DNA of 64,000 bases from Bellilinea sp. (GTDB lineage Bacteria > Chloroflexota > Anaerolineae > Anaerolineales > Anaerolineaceae). The stretch spans positions 1 to 64,000 of the forward strand of contig BPHQ01000001.1 in NCBI GenBank assembly GCA_026003615.1. Direction: 5' to 3'. Below the pieces are notes generated by a model that was not told where the DNA came from, did not search any database, and saw only the letters and a list, made by a program, of their open reading frames with translations. Shown here piece by piece: positions 17,050-26,440 of this stretch (position 1 is the stretch's first letter; each line of letters begins with the position of its first letter). The translations under genes were made by a program, and so were the position numbers.

Positions 17050-17994
17050 ATGAAAAAATGGATTGCTGCCATCTTTGGATTGTTTGTACTGACCGGTTGT
17101 GGCGGGCTATTTCAGCCCATGCCCACCCCGGATGAGGATACCATCGCCACGCAGGTGGCAGCCATCTTGACCACCATGCCAACCGCAACCGGCGAAGCAG
17201 GGGGGCAGCCAACCCAACCGCTTCCCACCATTCCTCCTACCGAAACCCCTCTCATGCCTACGGAAACAACCCAGCCAACCGAGTTAATCCCTTCTCCTAC
17301 TCAGCCGGTTGAGCAGCCTACTTTTACCCCAACCGAAACATCGCTGCCCAGTCCCACTCCACAGCCTACTGCGACGATTGCCTTTACGCCCTCCCCCAAC
17401 GATCCGGTGGCGCGTTTCGGGCAGGCAAGCTGGACGGATAACATGGATAGAGATACCAACTGGCCGACAGGGAGTGACAAATTTACCGAAATTTCTTTCA
17501 GTGATGGGGTAATGTTCTTAACTGGCCTGACTACGACCGACGGCTGGCGGTTGACCTGGCCAGAACTGACCAATTTCTATCTGGAAATGACCTTTCAGAC
17601 CGGGGATTGCGCCGCCAATGACCGGTACGGGATGATTGTGCGCGTACCGGAAAGCCATAACCCCGATCGAGGCTATCTGGTTGGCCTCACCTGTGACGGA
17701 AAAGTCTCCTTACGCCGCTGGGATGCCACCGCTGGCGCAAAGGGCGAGATGATCAACCTTATCCCGTGGACGGCAAAATCCGTCGTAAAAGTCGGCCCTA
17801 ATCAGACCAACCGCCTGGGTTTGATGGCCATTGGTGATCGCTTAATTGTCTATGTCAACGGGGAACTGGTGGGCGAAGCGCGGGATAATACCTTTACCAA
17901 GGGTTACTTTGGGGTGTTTGTCGGCGCACGTGATACAGAGAAGTTCACGATCAAGGTGGATCAGGTAAGATATTGGGAAAACCCTACGCCGTAG
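17050..17994 (+). CDS. lipoprotein with Thr/Pro linker and LamG-like C-terminal domain
   Basis: 314 aa. The signal peptide ends at LTGC (Cys17), residues about 25-115 are a low-complexity Thr/Pro/Glu linker, and residues about 120-314 form a beta-sandwich with a jelly-roll pattern (YLEMTFQTGDCAANDRYG, IVYVNGELVGEARD, YFGVFVGA) like concanavalin-type or DUF1080 domains. It is exported and surface anchored, with a probable carbohydrate- or ligand-binding role. The P450 gene starts 9 nt after its stop, so the two may be cotranscribed although a functional link is not obvious. Confidence 0.7.
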   Translation: MKKWIAAIFGLFVLTGCGGLFQPMPTPDEDTIATQVAAILTTMPTATGEAGGQPTQPLPTIPPTETPLMPTETTQPTELIPSPTQPVEQPTFTPTETSLPSPTPQPTATIAFTPSPNDPVARFGQASWTDNMDRDTNWPTGSDKFTEISFSDGVMFLTGLTTTDGWRLTWPELTNFYLEMTFQTGDCAANDRYGMIVRVPESHNPDRGYLVGLTCDGKVSLRRWDATAGAKGEMINLIPWTAKSVVKVGPNQTNRLGLMAIGDRLIVYVNGELVGEARDNTFTKGYFGVFVGARDTEKFTIKVDQVRYWENPTP

Positions 17995-18003
17995 AGGTGC
18001 TTT

Positions 18004-19344
18004 GTGCAGGTACTCAGCGGAAAAGATCTTCTACCCCATCTCTCGAAAATCCGCAAAGATACGCCGGGCTTCCTGTTGGAATGTTCCCGGCGTTACGGCG
18101 ATCTGGTAGGATTTGCGGTTGGCGGTGTTAAGGTTTTTTTCATCAATCATCCGGATTTCATCCGCCGGGTGTTGCAGGACAACCACCATAATTACTCCAA
18201 AGATACGATTCAATACAACACCCTGGCGACGATCACCGGCAGGGGATTGTTGACCAGTGATGGGGAAGAGTGGCTGCGCCACCGCCGGTTGGAACAACCG
18301 GCTTTTTCTCGTTCACGGCTGGCGGCTCTGGATCAGGTGATTGCCCCTGCACTCGAAGCCATGCTGAAGCGCTGGGAGCAGCAGCCGGAGGATGCGGTGT
18401 TGGATATAGACCGCGAGATGATGGCAGTCACACTGGAGATTGTCGGTCAATCTCTGTTTTCGATTGACCTGCGTACGGATGCGCCCCGCCTGACTCAGGC
18501 GGTACTGACGGCGCTCGATCACGTCATTTACCGTGCGCAAAATCCGTTTGCTCCTCCGGATTGGCTGCCGATTCCGCAAAATATTGCCTTTCGAAAAGCA
18601 TTGCGCCAACTGGATCAGGCTGTGTACGAGATCATGGAAAACCGACGGCGCAGCGGTGAAATACGCGATGACCTCCTTGCAATGCTGATGAATGCCCGCG
18701 ATGAGGAAGGCAAGGGCTCGGCATTGACCGATCAACAGATTCGGGATGAAATCATCACCTTGTTGATCGCCGGTCACGAAACGGTCGCCAGCGCACTGAC
18801 GTGGTCGTGGTATTTGCTGGCGCAGCACCCCTCGATCTGGGAGCAAATGCGTGCGGAGGTTGCCCAACTTCCTGATGACCGGCTGCCCTGTTATCCTGAT
18901 CTGGAACGGTTGCCGTTTACTGCCGCGGTTTTTTCGGAGGCATTGCGGCTCTATCCACCGGCCTGGCTGATTACCCGTAAGGCTATTGGGGAGGATGAGT
19001 TGAACGGCTACAAGATCTCCCCCGGCTCTTTGATGGTGATCAGTCCGTATGTGGTTCATCGTCATCCGCAGTATTGGGAAGACGCCGAAGCCTTCTTGCC
19101 TCAGCGTTTTACCAACGGACGGGAGCGCGCGATTCCCCGTTTTGCTTATATTCCTTTCGGGGGTGGTCCAAGGTTGTGCATTGGAAACAATTTCGCCATG
19201 ATTGAGGGGGTCTTGATTCTGGCGGGGGTTACTCAACACTATCGGCTGGAACTGGCCACCGCAAACCCGGTGCTGGCCGATCCGTTAGTGACGCTTCGAC
19301 CACATCATGGTTTGCCCATGCGTCTGCGGCGAGTAGTAAGTTAA
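18004..19344 (+). CDS. cytochrome P450
   Basis: 446 aa, soluble, with all P450 landmarks: I-helix AGHET (256-260), K-helix ExxR (E312-R315), and heme loop FGGGPRLCIG with ligand Cys392. GTG start with AGAGGTG just upstream. It adjoins a B12-photoreceptor regulator and a carotenoid operon, as CYP175A1, a beta-carotene hydroxylase, does in the light-induced cluster of Thermus thermophilus. A carotenoid hydroxylase role is therefore an inference from context. It needs O2 and a redox partner, and none is encoded nearby. Confidence 0.92.
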   Translation: MQVLSGKDLLPHLSKIRKDTPGFLLECSRRYGDLVGFAVGGVKVFFINHPDFIRRVLQDNHHNYSKDTIQYNTLATITGRGLLTSDGEEWLRHRRLEQPAFSRSRLAALDQVIAPALEAMLKRWEQQPEDAVLDIDREMMAVTLEIVGQSLFSIDLRTDAPRLTQAVLTALDHVIYRAQNPFAPPDWLPIPQNIAFRKALRQLDQAVYEIMENRRRSGEIRDDLLAMLMNARDEEGKGSALTDQQIRDEIITLLIAGHETVASALTWSWYLLAQHPSIWEQMRAEVAQLPDDRLPCYPDLERLPFTAAVFSEALRLYPPAWLITRKAIGEDELNGYKISPGSLMVISPYVVHRHPQYWEDAEAFLPQRFTNGRERAIPRFAYIPFGGGPRLCIGNNFAMIEGVLILAGVTQHYRLELATANPVLADPLVTLRPHHGLPMRLRRVVS

Positions 19345-19347
19345 GAG

Positions 19348-19426
19348 TTGTATTAGAATTGTACAAGAATGCTGTACAAACCTTGTAAAACCTGCTATAG
19401 TATTAGTGTGTACAAGGTTAGTACAA
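19348..19426 (+). promoter_or_regulatory. carH1 promoter with CarH-type operator repeats
   Basis: Copies of the motif nTnnACAn occur as TTGTATTA (19348, weak), TTGTACAA (19359), CTGTACAA (19372), TTGTAAAA (19383, one mismatch), GTGTACAA (19408) and TAGTACAA (19419, one mismatch), mostly 11 bp apart. They flank a promoter of TGTACA (19373-19378), 17-bp spacer, TATAGT (19396-19401). CarH of Thermus binds 11-bp direct repeats of this consensus. Repression of the downstream regulator gene in the dark is predicted. Confidence 0.7.
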
Positions 19427-19476
19427 CTTTGTAGCCCGGAAAATGGGCTGAGTACCCCCACAGAAAGGACGCTGGC

Positions 19477-20466
19477 ATGAAAACCATAAGCGATTACCCC
19501 GATGATCCCAAGTACACCATCAAAGCTGTTGCTGCCCAAACTGGCATTCGCCCGGTCACATTGAGAGCATGGGAGCGGAGGCATGAGGTGCTTACCCCGC
19601 ATCGCTCGGACAATCGTTATCGTTTGTATTCCGACCGCGATGTGGCTATTCTGCGCTGGTTGAAAAAGCGCATTGACGAAGGCGTTTCAATCAGCAATGC
19701 GATTAGTGAACTGCGCAGCATGACTCGTAATGGGGTGTGGCCCGAAGCCGTCCCGGCTATGCCTTCCATTGAACGGGTCAGACCGGAAACCCTGCCAGAA
19801 GTCTATGCCGACCAGTTGTATCATGCGCTGATCAAACATGACGAGGCGCGAAGCGGCGAAATTGTCAAAGAGGTGCTAGCGGGTTATGATGTGATGACGG
19901 TATGTACCCAGATTTTTGCGCCGGCACTGGTGCAAATTGGTGAAGCATGGTATCGCGGGGACATTCGCATCACGACCGAACATTTTGCCAGTTCTTACCT
20001 GCGGGGTAAATTGCTGACCCTGTTACAATCCTATCCCAGCCGGCGCGGTGCTCCTCACCTTCTGGTTGGTGGTGCACCAACCGAACAGCACGAAATCGGT
20101 GCTTTGATGTTGGCGGTACTGCTGCGCAGCGAGGGTTACCGGGTGGAGTACCTTGGGCCGGATATTCCGCTGGATGACCTGGTGGATTATGCCCGCTTCG
20201 AAAAACCGAACATGATTATCCTCAGCGCCAGTATGGAATCGGCTGCGTTGGAATTGCGGCGGATGCAGGAAAAAGTCAACCGGTTGCGTCCAACACCGCT
20301 GTTTGGCTACGGCGGCAGTGCGTTTAACTACAAGCCAGCGCTGAGAAAACAAATTGCTGGTATTTTCCTCGGTGAAACTCTCGATCAGGCAGTTGAAAAA
20401 GTGGGCGAACTGCTTTCGCACAGCCGCAAGATCTCCTCGCGCAGCCCAGTGGGTGAAACGGTTTAA
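19477..20466 (+). CDS. carH: CarH/LitR-type B12-dependent MerR regulator (copy 1)
   Basis: 329 aa. The N-terminal MerR winged helix (about residues 13-82, RPVTLRAWERRHEVLTPHR) is followed by a four-helix cobalamin cap with W158-x9-E168-H169 and a Rossmann B12 domain with E203-x-H205-x2-G208. These are the residues that make CarH an adenosylcobalamin photoreceptor: tetramer bound to DNA in the dark, disassembled by light. Operator repeats at its own promoter suggest autoregulation. A paralogue follows after 92 nt. Confidence 0.9.
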   Translation: MKTISDYPDDPKYTIKAVAAQTGIRPVTLRAWERRHEVLTPHRSDNRYRLYSDRDVAILRWLKKRIDEGVSISNAISELRSMTRNGVWPEAVPAMPSIERVRPETLPEVYADQLYHALIKHDEARSGEIVKEVLAGYDVMTVCTQIFAPALVQIGEAWYRGDIRITTEHFASSYLRGKLLTLLQSYPSRRGAPHLLVGGAPTEQHEIGALMLAVLLRSEGYRVEYLGPDIPLDDLVDYARFEKPNMIILSASMESAALELRRMQEKVNRLRPTPLFGYGGSAFNYKPALRKQIAGIFLGETLDQAVEKVGELLSHSRKISSRSPVGETV

Positions 20467-20487
20467 GGTTGTTGCCAACCCAAGAGG

Positions 20488-20538
20488 TTGTACAAACTTT
20501 GAACCGTCATTGTATCTTCCAGCCCGTTTCGTTATTAT
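20488..20538 (+). promoter_or_regulatory. carH2 promoter with CarH-type repeats
   Basis: TTGTACAA (20488) is followed at exact 11-bp steps by TTGAACCG (20499, one mismatch) and TTGTATCT (20510, two mismatches). The last overlaps a possible -35 (TTGTAT) 17 bp before TATTAT (20533-20538). This indicates separate light control of the second regulator. Confidence 0.5.
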
Positions 20539-20558
20539 AGGTAAATTAGGTGTAGATT

Positions 20559-21533
20559 GTGAAAAAAGAAAAGGTCAATTATGGAATGGATGATCCGGCG
20601 CTGGTAAATCCTCATCATGTCCCGGTATATAACATCAAAGCCGTTTCGAGGTTGGTAGGCTTGCTGCCGGTGACCTTACGAGCCTGGGAACGGCGCTACG
20701 GATTGCCGCGACCTTCGAGAGGTGATCAGGGGTATCGCCTGTACTCAGAGTATGATCTGCGCCTGCTGCAATGGTTGAAGCGGCACGTAGATGCTGGAAT
20801 GAGCATTGGCCGGGCGGTCGAATATCTCCACGAACTGCGGGCAATGGGCAAAGATCCGCTCACCGAGCAAACGGTCGTTCAGCCGGAACGCTCGGCTTCG
20901 CTAGAATCGCTATCCCGCCAGTTTATGAATGCGTTGATCAACTTCAACGAGGAATCGGCCACCGAAATTCTGCGTCGTTCGTTCTCCCTCTACTCGGTGG
21001 ATCAGGTTTTAGTTCATATCATCACCCCCGTGCTGGTTGAATTGGGTGAACGCTGGCACCGCGGCGAACTGCCGATTGCCGTTGAACACTACGCCACCCA
21101 GTTTTGTATGCAGTATCTGATGAGCATGCTTTCGGCTTCTGCGCCGCCGGCCCGCCCGGGGGTGATTGTGGCCGCCTGCGCCCCGGGGGAACTGCACCAG
21201 ATAGGTTTGCTGATGCTGGTTGTGATGCTGCGCTGGCGCGGGTGGGATGTCAAGTATTTTGGGCAGGATCTGCCGCTGGACCGCCTGGAAGAGGCTCTGC
21301 TCCCGTTGAAGCCGCGCCTGATGTTGTTCACCGCCACCCGCAAAGAATCGGCGGCTCAGTTGAGTCGGTTGCCCCACATATTGAAACAATTTCCTGAACC
21401 ACAGCCAATGGTGGTGCTGGGCGGCCGGGCTTTTCTGGAACAACAATTGCCGGAAGAGATACCGGCGGTTTACCTCAATGGTACGCCATCCGAGATTGTG
21501 TCGCGAATCGAGCAATTAATGATGGGTGAATAA
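20559..21533 (+). CDS. CarH/LitR-type B12-dependent MerR regulator (copy 2)
   Basis: 324 aa, the same architecture as the preceding gene: MerR domain (about residues 23-92, LPVTLRAWERRYGLPRPSR), W166-x9-E176-H177 and E211-x-H213-x2-G216. Both photoreceptor signatures are intact, so it is not a B12-independent CarA-like derivative. The first domain differs in the recognition region, so DNA preference may differ. The start may be GTG 20559 or ATG 20586. A terminator follows. Confidence 0.88.
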   Translation: MKKEKVNYGMDDPALVNPHHVPVYNIKAVSRLVGLLPVTLRAWERRYGLPRPSRGDQGYRLYSEYDLRLLQWLKRHVDAGMSIGRAVEYLHELRAMGKDPLTEQTVVQPERSASLESLSRQFMNALINFNEESATEILRRSFSLYSVDQVLVHIITPVLVELGERWHRGELPIAVEHYATQFCMQYLMSMLSASAPPARPGVIVAACAPGELHQIGLLMLVVMLRWRGWDVKYFGQDLPLDRLEEALLPLKPRLMLFTATRKESAAQLSRLPHILKQFPEPQPMVVLGGRAFLEQQLPEEIPAVYLNGTPSEIVSRIEQLMMGE

Positions 21534-21562
21534 TCCAAAACCGCACTTTTTAATCCTGATTG

Positions 21563-21597
21563 ATTGCGCGCCTGATTACCCATCAGGCGCAATTTTG
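21563..21597 (+). terminator. intrinsic terminator after the regulator pair
   Basis: Stem ATTGCG/CGCAAT plus CCTGAT/ATCAGG with a 2-nt bulge and TACCC loop, followed by TTTTG. It separates the carH genes from the MFS transporter. Confidence 0.75.
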
Positions 21598-21615
21598 TAG
21601 CGAAGAGGTTGCATC

Positions 21616-22824
21616 ATGTTCAAAAACAAAGCGCTTTCTACAATATTTGTCATTATTTTTATTGATTTGCTGGGTTTCAGCCTGATATTACCCTTGCTGC
21701 CGTATTATGCCAGGCAGTTCAATGCCAGTTCTTTTGAAATTGGGCTGCTGGTGGCGGTTTACGCGTTGGCGCAGTTCCTCGCAGCACCCATTTTTGGGCG
21801 TCTTTCGGATCGGTTTGGCCGCCGCCCGGTGCTGTTAATCAGCCTGGCGGGCAATATTCTCAGTTTTGTGCTGTTGGGGCTGGCTGCCAACTTGTGGATG
21901 CTTTTCGCTGCCCGTATCCTGGCGGGGATTATCGGCAGTAATATCAGTGTTGCGCAAGCCTACATTACCGATGTGACCGATGAGAGCAACCGCGCCCGCG
22001 GGCTTGGGTTGATTGGGGCAGCATTTGGGCTGGGTTTCATTCTCGGTCCGGCGATTGGCGGGCTGCTCAGCCGCTTTGGTTTTGGGGTGCCTTCATTTGC
22101 CGCTGCCGCGCTTTCGGCAGTCAATTTTGGGATGGTCTTTTTCTGGCTGCCCGAATCGCTGACGGCGGAACGGCGCGCGGCTATGGCCGAGGGAAAACGC
22201 CCTCCTTTTACCCTGCAAGCCTTAATTTCTACTTTGCGTAAACCGGTGGTAGGGCCGCTGTTGCATACCCGCTTTTTCTTTGCCATTGCATTTTCTACCT
22301 TCCAAACCATATTTGCTCTGTGGGGGTTGCAGCGGTTGAATCTCAGCGCTCAGACAACCGGTTATTTGCTAACTTACGTGGGTTTTTTGTCTGCTTTTGT
22401 GCAGGGCTTCCTGATCGGGCGTTTGACCCGCCGGTTTAGCGAGCCGTTCCTCATCTTTTCGGCAACCGTCCTGATGGCAATTGGATTGCTGGGCTGGGCG
22501 TTGGTTTCCACCGTACAAACCTTGCTGCTGGATTTGATCCCGATTGCGCTGGCTGGCGGCGTGCTGAATACGGTCATCAACAGTGCTATCAGTAAATCGG
22601 TTACACCAGTTGAGGTGGGTGGAACACTGGGGTTATCGGCTTCGCTGGAAAGCCTGACGCGCGTCTTTTCACCCACCCTGGCGGGTTTAATGCTGGATAC
22701 CTTAGGTACCTGGGCGCCGGGCGTGTTTTCGGCACTGCTCCTGTTCTGGCTGGCAACTTACGTTTACCGCTATGTTTACCGCCCGGCACAACTGGCAGCA
22801 ACGGTAACGCCAACCGTCCATTGA
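21616..22824 (+). CDS. MFS transporter, Tet/DHA1-like
   Basis: 402 aa with 12 predicted membrane helices and the MFS motif A DRFGRRPVLL after helix 2. It opens with IIFIDLLGFSLILPLLPYYA, characteristic of the TetA-like multidrug subgroup. The substrate is unknown. It is followed after 9 nt by an SRPBCC gene and then the desaturase-like gene, so the three form a likely operon inside the light-response region. Confidence 0.88.
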   Translation: MFKNKALSTIFVIIFIDLLGFSLILPLLPYYARQFNASSFEIGLLVAVYALAQFLAAPIFGRLSDRFGRRPVLLISLAGNILSFVLLGLAANLWMLFAARILAGIIGSNISVAQAYITDVTDESNRARGLGLIGAAFGLGFILGPAIGGLLSRFGFGVPSFAAAALSAVNFGMVFFWLPESLTAERRAAMAEGKRPPFTLQALISTLRKPVVGPLLHTRFFFAIAFSTFQTIFALWGLQRLNLSAQTTGYLLTYVGFLSAFVQGFLIGRLTRRFSEPFLIFSATVLMAIGLLGWALVSTVQTLLLDLIPIALAGGVLNTVINSAISKSVTPVEVGGTLGLSASLESLTRVFSPTLAGLMLDTLGTWAPGVFSALLLFWLATYVYRYVYRPAQLAATVTPTVH

Positions 22825-22833
22825 GGATCAGCC

Positions 22834-23295
22834 ATGCGTCACTTTCGCTATCAATTTGAGGTGGGTGCTTCCCTATCCGCGGTTGCCGAATTTCATCGCG
22901 ATACGCGCGCTTTGCGCTGGCTCACTCCGCCGCCAATCTGGGTGCAGTTTCACCACCTTGAGCCGATAGCGGAAGGCTCGCTGGCCGAGTTCACCTTGTG
23001 GTTTGGGCTTTTTCCGGTGCGCTGGCGGGCGGTTCATAGCCGGGTGGATCCTCTGGGTGGATTTACCGATACGATGGTCAAAGGCCCGCTGCGATTCTGG
23101 CAGCACCGCCATTCCTTCAAGGCGCTTCAACCTGAAAGAACACGAATCGTCGAAGAAATCGAATTTGAATACCCGCCAGGGATAGCCGGCTGGTGGACAA
23201 GGCTGATCTACTCACCATTTGCGCTGCGGTTGTTGTTCTCATACCGCAGCATGATAACCCGCTGGTTGCTGGAACGAGGGAGACGGGCTTTATGA
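22834..23295 (+). CDS. SRPBCC-fold protein (coenzyme-binding/polyketide cyclase-like)
   Basis: 153 aa with the pattern of START/SRPBCC hydrophobic-ligand proteins: N-terminal FRYQFEVGASLSAVAEFHRD, then DTMVKGPLRFWQHRHSF and VEEIEFEYPPG. Its last codons overlap the next start as ATGA, so translation is coupled to the desaturase-like gene. A role in handling carotenoid-like ligands is plausible but unproven. Confidence 0.75.
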   Translation: MRHFRYQFEVGASLSAVAEFHRDTRALRWLTPPPIWVQFHHLEPIAEGSLAEFTLWFGLFPVRWRAVHSRVDPLGGFTDTMVKGPLRFWQHRHSFKALQPERTRIVEEIEFEYPPGIAGWWTRLIYSPFALRLLFSYRSMITRWLLERGRRAL

Positions 23296-24815
23296 AAGAC
23301 CGCCATCCTCCGCACATTGTGGTGGTTGGTGCTGGTATTGGTGGACTGACGGCTGCAGCCTTGCTGGTGAAGGCTGGTTTGCAGGTAACAGTGTTCGAAG
23401 CCCATGTGTATCCGGGCGGATCTGCCGGCACTTTTTATCACAAGGGCTACCGCTTCGATGCCGGCGCAACGCTGGCGGGCGGGTTCGCCCCCGGCGGCCC
23501 GCACGAACGAATTGGACAAATGCTGGGTTTCACGTGGCCGGTCTGGCCAGTCAACCCGGCCTGGGTAACCCTGATTGAGGGAATGCCGATTTATCAATGG
23601 TCAGAACGAGAGCGCTGGCGGGAGGAAATTGAGCAAAATTTTCCGGAGAGCCGGGGTTTTTGGAGAACGCAGGAATGGCTGGCGGAACAAGCCTGGCAGG
23701 TTTCAGCGCGGGATTTTCCTTTCCCTCCCCAAGCCTTGCCGGATTATGCACGAATTGCGGCAGCGTTGCGTCCAATGACCCTGCTGGCGGCCCCGTTTGG
23801 TTTGCTGACTGTCGGTCATTTAATGCCACGCCATGCCAGCCAGCGACTGAAGGTTTTTGTGGATTCGCAGTTACTCATTTCGGCGCAGACGACCTCACGA
23901 TTTGCCAACGCGCTCTATGGCAGCGCAGCGCTCGACCTGCCGCGCCGGGGTGTCAATCATGTGCGGGGCGGCATTGGCCAGCTCGCCGTAACCCTCGCAG
24001 ACTGGCTGACTGAAAACGGTGGAAGGCTGCATTATCGCCAGCAGGTTGAGCGCATCCAGGTCAGAGAAAACGGCCGGTTACGGGTGAAAACCCGCAAAGG
24101 AGTAGAAGTTGAAGCCGATGGCGTGGTTGCCAATCTGACGCCGTGGGGCCTTGCCGAAGTGCTGGGTGAGAATCTTCCCCGGCGCTTACACAATGAGATG
24201 CAATCGCGACCTAAGGGCTGGGGGGCATTTACCCTGTATCTGGGTCTGGATCGGTCCTACCTGAACCATTTGCCGGCCGATCACTTTCAAGTCATTGCTG
24301 ACCCTGACCGGCCGCTGGGGGAAGGAAATTCCGTCTTCATTTCCCTCTCGCCGGAAGATGACCCTATGCGAGCTCCAGCGGGGATGCGGGCAGCCACGCT
24401 CTCAACCCATACCCGTGTGGAGGATTGGTGGCTTGACGACCGCTCGGCATATGAGGAAAAGCGTCAATCCTATACAGAAAAACTGCTGGCGGCAGCTGAA
24501 ATTGCGCTGCCGCGTATCCGTCAGGCGATGCGCTTATGTCTGCCTGGCACACCGCGAACGTTTGCGTTTTACACCCGCCGTCCTTATGGGATGGTGGGCG
24601 GATTTCCACAAACTTCACTCCTTGCGGCTCGCGGATCATGGACGGGTGTTCCCAGCATCTGGCTGGTCGGCGATTCGATTTTTCCGGGGCAGTCCACTGC
24701 CGGGGTAACTTTGGGCGGTATGCGGGTTGCGCGGCAGGTGATGGATTATTACGCTGAACGATGGGAGGCGAAAACATACTTTAGCCTGAAAAGAGATATT
24801 TCACATTCTACATAG
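23292..24815 (+). CDS. carotenoid desaturase/isomerase-family flavoprotein (CrtD/CRTISO-like)
   Basis: 507 aa from ATG 23292, chosen because it forms an ATGA overlap with the previous stop. N-terminal FAD motif [16 protein letters not shown] with the following E and GG, and a C-terminal FAD motif [20 protein letters not shown]. That C-terminus resembles CrtD (3',4'-desaturase) and CRTISO-type proteins more than phytoene desaturase. Its exact substrate cannot be read from the sequence. Its 3' end holds the operator for the next operon. Confidence 0.8.
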   Translation: MKDRHPPHIVVVGAGIGGLTAAALLVKAGLQVTVFEAHVYPGGSAGTFYHKGYRFDAGATLAGGFAPGGPHERIGQMLGFTWPVWPVNPAWVTLIEGMPIYQWSERERWREEIEQNFPESRGFWRTQEWLAEQAWQVSARDFPFPPQALPDYARIAAALRPMTLLAAPFGLLTVGHLMPRHASQRLKVFVDSQLLISAQTTSRFANALYGSAALDLPRRGVNHVRGGIGQLAVTLADWLTENGGRLHYRQQVERIQVRENGRLRVKTRKGVEVEADGVVANLTPWGLAEVLGENLPRRLHNEMQSRPKGWGAFTLYLGLDRSYLNHLPADHFQVIADPDRPLGEGNSVFISLSPEDDPMRAPAGMRAATLSTHTRVEDWWLDDRSAYEEKRQSYTEKLLAAAEIALPRIRQAMRLCLPGTPRTFAFYTRRPYGMVGGFPQTSLLAARGSWTGVPSIWLVGDSIFPGQSTAGVTLGGMRVARQVMDYYAERWEAKTYFSLKRDISHST

Positions 24816-24824
24816 TTTGTACAA
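24806..24824 (+). promoter_or_regulatory. CarH-type operator before crtI-crtB-plsY
   Basis: TTCTACAT (24806-24813) and TTGTACAA (24817-24824) both match nTnnACAn perfectly at 11-bp spacing. A TACAAT sequence at 24820-24825 overlaps the second site and could be the -10 box. This places crtI-crtB-plsY under the same regulator as carH1 and carH2. Confidence 0.6.
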
Positions 24825-24907
24825 TTGTTTGTTTTGAGGACGGATTTGTGTCAAAATCAAACCAACGACGAAATTTCACTGTGGCATCTCACTTTTCTGG
24901 AGGGAAT

Positions 24908-26389
24908 ATGTCCAAAAAAATCATTGTGATCGGCTCGGGCTTCGGGGGGCTGGGTGCAGCAGTCCGATTGGCAGCCAATGGCTACGATGTGGAGATCTTT
25001 GAAAAGCGCGATAAACTGGGGGGGCGGGCTTACGTGTACGAAATCAACGGTTTCAAGTTCGATGGCGGGCCGACGGTCATCACTGCACCGTTCATGTTCG
25101 ATGAGATTTTCGAAATGGCCGGCAGACGGCGGGAAGATTACTTCCAGATGGTGCCGGTTGATCCTTTTTACCGTATCTTCGATCACGAGGGGAAATGTTT
25201 TGATTACAACGGCGATCCGCAATTTATCCTCTCTCAAATTGATCTGTGGAGCCCGGAGGATAAAGAAGGTTATCAGCGCTTTATCGAAACGACCAAAGCC
25301 ATATTCCAAAAAGGGTTTGTCGAACTGGCCGATAAGCCCTTTCTTAAATTTACCGACATGCTCAAAATTGCCCCGGATTTGATTCGGTTGCAATCCTACA
25401 AGACGGTTTATCAATATGTCTCTCAATTTGTAAAGAATGATTTTCTCCGCCAGGTTTTTTCTTTTCATCCCTTACTGATTGGGGGCAATCCTTTTGACAC
25501 GACCAGCATTTACGCATTAATTCACTACCTTGAACGCCAGTGGGGTGTTCATTATGCCATCGGTGGAACCGGAGCCATTGTGGATGCTCTGGGTCGTTTG
25601 TTTGTCGAACTGGGCGGAAAAATCCACCTGAACGCCGATGTAGCCGAAATCACCGTTCAAAATCGCAAGGTGACCGGTATAAGGCTGCGGAATGGTGAGT
25701 TTCATCCCGCCGACATGGTGGTTTCCAATGCGGATGTTGCCAGTACTTACCGCTACATGATTCCGGAGGTCTATCGGAAAAAATACACCAACGGCCGGAT
25801 CGAACGCATGCGCTACTCCATGTCGTTGTTTGTGATTTATTTTGGCACCAAGCGGCGCTATCTGGACTCTCGTCTGGCACACCACAATATCATCTTGAGC
25901 AGCCGCTACAAACCGCTGTTGGACGATATTTTCCACAAAAAGATTTTGGCGGATGATTTTTCCCTCTATTTGCACATGCCCACACTGACTGATCCCAGCA
26001 TGGCACCTGAAGGCATGGAAGCTTTTTATGTGCTTTCACCGGTCCCACACCTTGGCTCCGGCATTGACTGGACAAAAGCGGCCCGCCCGTATCGTGACAG
26101 GATTATGGAGTTTTTGGAGAAAAATTACCTGCCGGACCTGCGCGCCAACATCGTTGCCGAACACTACATTGATCCACTCCATTTTCGGGATACCTTAAAC
26201 AGTTATCTGGGTTCGGCTTTCTCGGTTGAACCGATTTTGACCCAATCAGCCTGGTTCCGTCCACACAACCGCTCGGAGGAATTTGACAACCTCTACTTCG
26301 TCGGGGCCGGCACTCACCCGGGTGCGGGATTACCGGGTGTGCTTTCTTCATCCAAGATTGTCGAAAACCTCATTCGCGAAACGGCGTGA
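24908..26389 (+). CDS. crtI: phytoene desaturase
   Basis: 493 aa flavoprotein that desaturates phytoene towards lycopene. N-terminal FAD loop [26 protein letters not shown] near residue 60, and C-terminal [19 protein letters not shown] are CrtI hallmarks. ATG 24908 follows GGAGGGAAT; an in-frame GTG 60 nt earlier lacks a ribosome site and would add an atypical N-terminus. It leads the operon crtI-crtB-plsY. Confidence 0.93.
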   Translation: MSKKIIVIGSGFGGLGAAVRLAANGYDVEIFEKRDKLGGRAYVYEINGFKFDGGPTVITAPFMFDEIFEMAGRRREDYFQMVPVDPFYRIFDHEGKCFDYNGDPQFILSQIDLWSPEDKEGYQRFIETTKAIFQKGFVELADKPFLKFTDMLKIAPDLIRLQSYKTVYQYVSQFVKNDFLRQVFSFHPLLIGGNPFDTTSIYALIHYLERQWGVHYAIGGTGAIVDALGRLFVELGGKIHLNADVAEITVQNRKVTGIRLRNGEFHPADMVVSNADVASTYRYMIPEVYRKKYTNGRIERMRYSMSLFVIYFGTKRRYLDSRLAHHNIILSSRYKPLLDDIFHKKILADDFSLYLHMPTLTDPSMAPEGMEAFYVLSPVPHLGSGIDWTKAARPYRDRIMEFLEKNYLPDLRANIVAEHYIDPLHFRDTLNSYLGSAFSVEPILTQSAWFRPHNRSEEFDNLYFVGAGTHPGAGLPGVLSSSKIVENLIRETA

Positions 26390-26440
26390 CGGTATTGGGG
26401 TTTATCCATTAATTCGATTAATCCGATGGGAGGCTCTCGA

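Noticed and set aside
18313-19239. Minus-strand open frame of about 300 codons opposite the P450 gene
   Set aside because: Antisense shadow of a convincing P450; composition unlike a real protein and no start signals.
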